DNA of 33,286 nucleotides. It comes from VRUE01 sp044867925 (lineage in GTDB: Bacteria > Actinomycetota > Thermoleophilia > Solirubrobacterales > 70-9). The stretch's first letter is position 1; every line of letters begins with the position of its first letter. Positions 30,567 to 33,286 of the stretch are shown one piece after another. The notes under the pieces were generated by a model. That model was not told the origin of the DNA and did not search any database. It saw only the letters and a list, made by a program, of their open reading frames with translations. Where the stretch lies: assembly GCA_044867925.1 (NCBI GenBank), contig JBIOVV010000109.1, positions 1-33,286 of the forward strand, written 5' to 3'. The translations under genes were made by a program, and so were the position numbers.

Positions 30567-30851
30567 CTACCCAACCCCCGGATGACGGACCGCCGCTGGA
30601 TCGGGCAGGTAGAGGTCAGTGCCGCAGCGCGGACAGACTTGGACGTAGAGCTTGACCGCCTTGTGGCAGTTGGGGCACTGGCGTTCCGGTTCGTTCTTCT
30701 CGCTGCGGTAGAGGATCACCGCGATCAGGCCGAGCGGCGGCAGCGCCGTGCCGATCACCAGCCAGAGCCAGAAGGAGCTGCCCTTGCCTCGGCCGATCAA
30801 GGCCGTGGCTAGGCCGAAGGAGAGTGCGATGACGGGGTACTCGAATCCCAC
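30567..30851 (-). CDS. small membrane protein with C-terminal zinc ribbon
   Basis: A 94-residue protein with two predicted membrane helices (about residues 4-20 and 27-48), then a zinc-ribbon with Cys59-x2-Cys62 and Cys73-x2-Cys76 (CPNC, CPRC). A short tail follows. I do not recognise a named family; zinc-ribbon membrane proteins of this kind are common and uncharacterised. The start is a GTG at 30851, which overlaps the end of the NADH dehydrogenase gene by 43 nt on the same strand. That suggests coupling, although the start is not firmly fixed. It converges on the GT2 gene across a shared hairpin. Confidence 0.72.
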   Translation of the reverse strand: MGFEYPVIALSFGLATALIGRGKGSSFWLWLVIGTALPPLGLIAVILYRSEKNEPERQCPNCHKAVKLYVQVCPRCGTDLYLPDPAAVRHPGVG

Positions 30852-32134
30852 GTCTCTATTGTCGCCTCCAGCGGCTTCGGGTGCCCGATCGAGCCGACCT
30901 CGGAGATGTCGCGGCGGAAGGGCAGGCTCGCCGTCCAGTCGATCACGGCACGGGCCTTGCGGGCCGCCCCCGGGATCTGGCTCATGTGGTAGGTGCGCGC
31001 CATCCACCAGGCCGGGAAGCCGCGGAAGGTGCGACCGCCGACCTTGCCGACCGCCTTGTAGCGACCGAGGTTGACGAAGGCCGCATTGCCCTTGTATTCG
31101 AAGCGGCGCGAGCTGCCGATTCCCAGCTCGGCGGCGATGTTGCGGGCCGCGACCGGGCCCTGGCGCACTGCATGTTGTGCGGTCGGCGGGCAGAGGCCAC
31201 CGCGTGGGTCGGGCGCGGCGGCACAGTCGCCGATCGCCCAGACCGAGTCGAGCCCCCTGACGCGCAGGCGATCGTCGACCGGAACGCGACCGCGCTCGTC
31301 GAGCGGCAGGGAGAGCCGGCGCAGGCTCGGGTGCGGGGAGACCCCCGCCGTCCAGACCACCGTGCGCGTCGGCAGCGTCTCACCGGTGGCGATGCGGGCG
31401 CTGTGGGCGGTGACCTCCTCCAGCGTCGTGCCGAGGCGGATGTCGATGCCGCGGCCGCGCAGCTCGCGCAGGGCGTAATCGGCAAGCTCGGCATCGATCT
31501 CCGGCAAGACCCGATCCGAGGCCTCGACCAGGACCCAGCGCATCCCGTGCAGCCGGGCGCGCGGGTAGCTCTCGATCGCGTCTGCGGCGAAGTCCTGCAG
31601 CTCGGCGAGCGCCTCCAGGCCGGCGTAGCCCCCGCCGACGAATACATAGGTGAGCAATTCTCCGCGGCGAGCGGCATCCTCGGTCGCGTTGGCCGCCTCC
31701 AGGGTCTCGATCACGTGATTGCGCAGCCAGATCGCATCGGCGAGGCTCTTGAAGCCGATCGCGTGCTCGGAGAGGCCGGGCACCGGCAGTACCCGAGAGA
31801 CGGAGCCGAGGGCGACCAGCAGCTGGTCATATGGCAGCTGCTCGGATTCCCCATCGCGGGTCCGCAGCTCGACCGTCTTGGCGACGGGATCGTGGGCGGC
31901 GATCGAGCCCAGCCTCAGGTAGGTGCGATTGAGGATCTCGCGCAGCGGCGTGACCACGTGCCGCGGCTCGAGCGTGCCGGCGGCCGCCTCGGGCAGGAAC
32001 GGCGTGTAGAGCATGAAGTTGGCGTCGTTGACCAGCACCAGCCGGGTCGACTGGCGCGGCATGATCCGCTCCAGCTCCCGCGCGGCCATCGCTCCGCCAA
32101 AACCACCTCCGGCGATGACTACGTTCCAGGCCAT
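30809..32134 (-). CDS. ndh: type II NADH dehydrogenase
   Basis: NDH-2 passes electrons from NADH to menaquinone without pumping protons, on the inner face of the membrane. It has 441 residues with two dinucleotide folds: AGGGFGG (from residue 8) for FAD and VGGGYAGLEALAEL (from 167) for NADH. WAIGDCAAAPDPRGGLCPPTAQHAVRQG is the FAD/quinone-site motif, split over residues near 310. The C-terminal part (WWMARTYHMSQIPG) is the usual membrane-contact region. The ATG at 32134 opens the FAD motif directly. A 29-bp perfect palindrome lies 13 bp upstream. The menaquinone genes in this window provide its acceptor. Carotenoid or sulfide:quinone oxidoreductases are distant alternatives. Confidence 0.92.
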   Translation of the reverse strand: MAWNVVIAGGGFGGAMAARELERIMPRQSTRLVLVNDANFMLYTPFLPEAAAGTLEPRHVVTPLREILNRTYLRLGSIAAHDPVAKTVELRTRDGESEQLPYDQLLVALGSVSRVLPVPGLSEHAIGFKSLADAIWLRNHVIETLEAANATEDAARRGELLTYVFVGGGYAGLEALAELQDFAADAIESYPRARLHGMRWVLVEASDRVLPEIDAELADYALRELRGRGIDIRLGTTLEEVTAHSARIATGETLPTRTVVWTAGVSPHPSLRRLSLPLDERGRVPVDDRLRVRGLDSVWAIGDCAAAPDPRGGLCPPTAQHAVRQGPVAARNIAAELGIGSSRRFEYKGNAAFVNLGRYKAVGKVGGRTFRGFPAWWMARTYHMSQIPGAARKARAVIDWTASLPFRRDISEVGSIGHPKPLEATIETWDSSTPSSHSPSA

Positions 32135-32146
32135 GACTTGAACTTA

Positions 32147-32175
32147 GCACTTTGTAACAAGTTGTTACAAAGTGC
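32147..32175. promoter_or_regulatory. 29-bp perfect palindrome between gatB and ndh, candidate operator
   Basis: GCACTTTGTAACAA, a central G, and its exact complement form 14-bp arms. Half-sites TTGTAAC/GTTACAA recall the TTGTGAA/TTCACAA arrangement of Rex redox-repressor sites, which control ndh in some actinobacteria, but two bases per half differ. On the minus strand TTGTAA and TAAGTT spaced by 18 nt could be a promoter containing it. It also lies 20 bases after the gatB stop, so a terminator role is possible. Confidence 0.5.
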
Positions 32176-32195
32176 CGGACCGCACATGTCGCCAG

Positions 32196-33286
32196 TCAAT
32201 CGGCGCCGAGCTTCTCCTTGATGAGACAGTTGATTTCTCCGCCGTCCGCGCGTCCCTTCGTTTGCTTCATCACGGCGCCGACGATGGCGCCGATTGCCTT
32301 CTGATTACCCGAACGGACCTGCTCCGCGGCGTCGGGGTTGGCCTCGATCGCGGCAGCGACGATTGCCTCCAGCTCACTTGAGTCCGAGATTTGAGCGAGG
32401 CCCTCGCGCTCGACGATCGCGGCGGGGTCGCCGCCCTCGGCGACAAGAGCGGAGAGAACGGCCTTGCCGCTGCCGTGGGAGATCTTCTTCTCCTGGACGA
32501 GGCCGATCAGGGCGGCGAGAGCGGCGGGTTCCACCTTCGACCCGGCGGCGCTCCCCTCTCCCCCGTCCTGGCGCAGCGCCGCGGCCAGCTCGCCGGTGAC
32601 CCAGTTGGCGACTACCCGCGGCTCGATGCCGGCGGCCTCCTCGGCGGTGCGCTCGAAGTACTCCGCGGTCTCGGGATCGGCCGCCAGCAGGGCCGCGACG
32701 TCCGCGGCCAGGCCGAGCTGGTCGCGGTAGCGCTCGCTCCTCGCCGCGGGCAGCTCCGGCAGCGACTCGCGTGCCTCGCGCAACATCGCCTCGGTCGGGG
32801 CGATCGGGACCAGGTCGGGCTCGGGGAAGTAGCGGTAGTCGTGCGCCTCCTCCTTCGAGCGCAGCGGGTGCAGGGTGCCGTCCTCGGGGTGGAAGTGGAG
32901 GGTCTCCTGCTCGACCGTCCCTCCCGCTTCGATCAGCTCGCGCTGGCGGGACAGCTCGGCTTCGATGCCGCGCTCGAGGAAGCGGAAGCTGTTCATGTTC
33001 TTCAGCTCGGTCTTCGTCCCCAGCTCCTCGCTGCCGGCCGGCCGCACCGAGATGTTGCCATCGACGCGCAGGCTGCCCTCCTCCATGCTGACGTCGGAGA
33101 CGCCGAGCTGGCGCACGGTCTCGCGCAGCAGCCGCGCCCAGGCAGCGGCCTCGGCGGCGCTGCGCAGGTCGGGCTCGGTGACGATCTCGACCAGCGGCGT
33201 GCCGCCGCGGTTGAAGTCGACCAGCGAGGCGCCGGAGCCGTGGATCCGGCCCGACTCGCCGACGTGGATCATCTTCGCCGCGTCCT
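32196..33286 (-). CDS. gatB: Asp/Glu-tRNA amidotransferase subunit B (N-terminus outside window)
   Basis: GatB is the tRNA-binding and kinase subunit of GatCAB, which amidates Glu-tRNA(Gln) and Asp-tRNA(Asn). The window holds the last 363 residues or so. The GatB/E signature is visible (VDFNRGGTPLVEIVTEPD), then SMEEGSLRVDGNIS, TELKNMNSFRFLERGIE, and HDYRYFPEPDLVP. A helical linker (AANWV-type ANWVTGEL) and the C-terminal YqeY-like tail (NQKAIGAIVGAVMKQTKG) complete it. The frame continues to the right edge (DAAK before MIHVG), so the methionine at 33272 is internal and not the start. Its stop is 20 bases before the ndh palindrome. Confidence 0.96.
   Translation of the reverse strand, partial: DAAKMIHVGESGRIHGSGASLVDFNRGGTPLVEIVTEPDLRSAAEAAAWARLLRETVRQLGVSDVSMEEGSLRVDGNISVRPAGSEELGTKTELKNMNSFRFLERGIEAELSRQRELIEAGGTVEQETLHFHPEDGTLHPLRSKEEAHDYRYFPEPDLVPIAPTEAMLREARESLPELPAARSERYRDQLGLAADVAALLAADPETAEYFERTAEEAAGIEPRVVANWVTGELAAALRQDGGEGSAAGSKVEPAALAALIGLVQEKKISHGSGKAVLSALVAEGGDPAAIVEREGLAQISDSSELEAIVAAAIEANPDAAEQVRSGNQKAIGAIVGAVMKQTKGRADGGEINCLIKEKLGAD

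Overview
The window is about 33 kb of very GC-rich DNA with tightly packed genes, many GTG/TTG starts, ATGA/GTGA/TGATG-type overlaps and mostly weak Shine-Dalgarno sites. A classical menaquinone pathway (MenA-F), an actinobacterial-type SerC, a type-I SerA with C-terminal ACT domain, GatB and SqdB all fit a high-GC actinobacterium. A soil lineage such as Thermoleophilia/Solirubrobacterales is my best guess, but there is no rRNA here to prove it. I saw no tRNA, rRNA, IS element, phage gene or CRISPR array.

Layout. (1) 1-6.3 kb, minus strand: leucine biosynthesis, read as leuL (leader peptide) - leuA - XRE/cupin regulator - leuC - leuD - Tam-like methyltransferase - leuB. leuB has an in-frame amber codon and runs off the left edge. 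(2) 6.3-9.3 kb: an MFS exporter (+), a small secreted RTX-repeat protein and a quinone-oxidoreductase-like MDR enzyme (-). (3) 9.4-12.1 kb: serC-serA (-), the first two steps of serine synthesis. (4) 12.2-13.0 kb: a DUF4282 membrane protein and a cupin (+). (5) 13.3-23.0 kb: ilvC-menE (-), then menB, menA, menC, menD and an acyltransferase (+), then menF (-). This is chorismate to demethylmenaquinone, minus the menH/menI and menG steps. (6) 23.0-26.5 kb (-): sqdB, ilvB, ilvN. (7) 26.6-30.5 kb (+): two paralogous GT-C (family 39-like) membrane glycosyltransferases and a DUF2304-GT2 fusion. (8) 30.6-33.3 kb (-): gatB (partial), type-II NADH dehydrogenase and a small zinc-ribbon membrane protein. 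Menaquinone synthesis and NDH-2 serve the same respiratory chain. The leu, ilv and ser genes together supply branched-chain amino acids and serine.

Non-coding structure is unusually rich. At least eleven gene 3' ends carry long inverted repeats, nearly all without a T-tract. Several fall into families. (a) An 88-bp near-palindromic element occurs three times: once between menB and menA, and twice in frame inside the two paralogous glycosyltransferase genes, at the same site but in opposite orientations. (b) Two ~104-bp hairpins in opposite orientation between the cupin gene and ilvC share a conserved interior but have unrelated, self-complementary 27-bp arms. (c) A hairpin after serA and another after ilvN share a large internal loop (AAGGACGCAGGGA / GACCGAGGACGC) while both flanking stems differ. 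(d) leuA is preceded by a 19-residue peptide with eight leucines, whose Leu-codon run is complementary to the leuA ribosome-binding site. No gene-free stretch exceeds 300 bases; the longest, 13015-13288, is filled by family (b).
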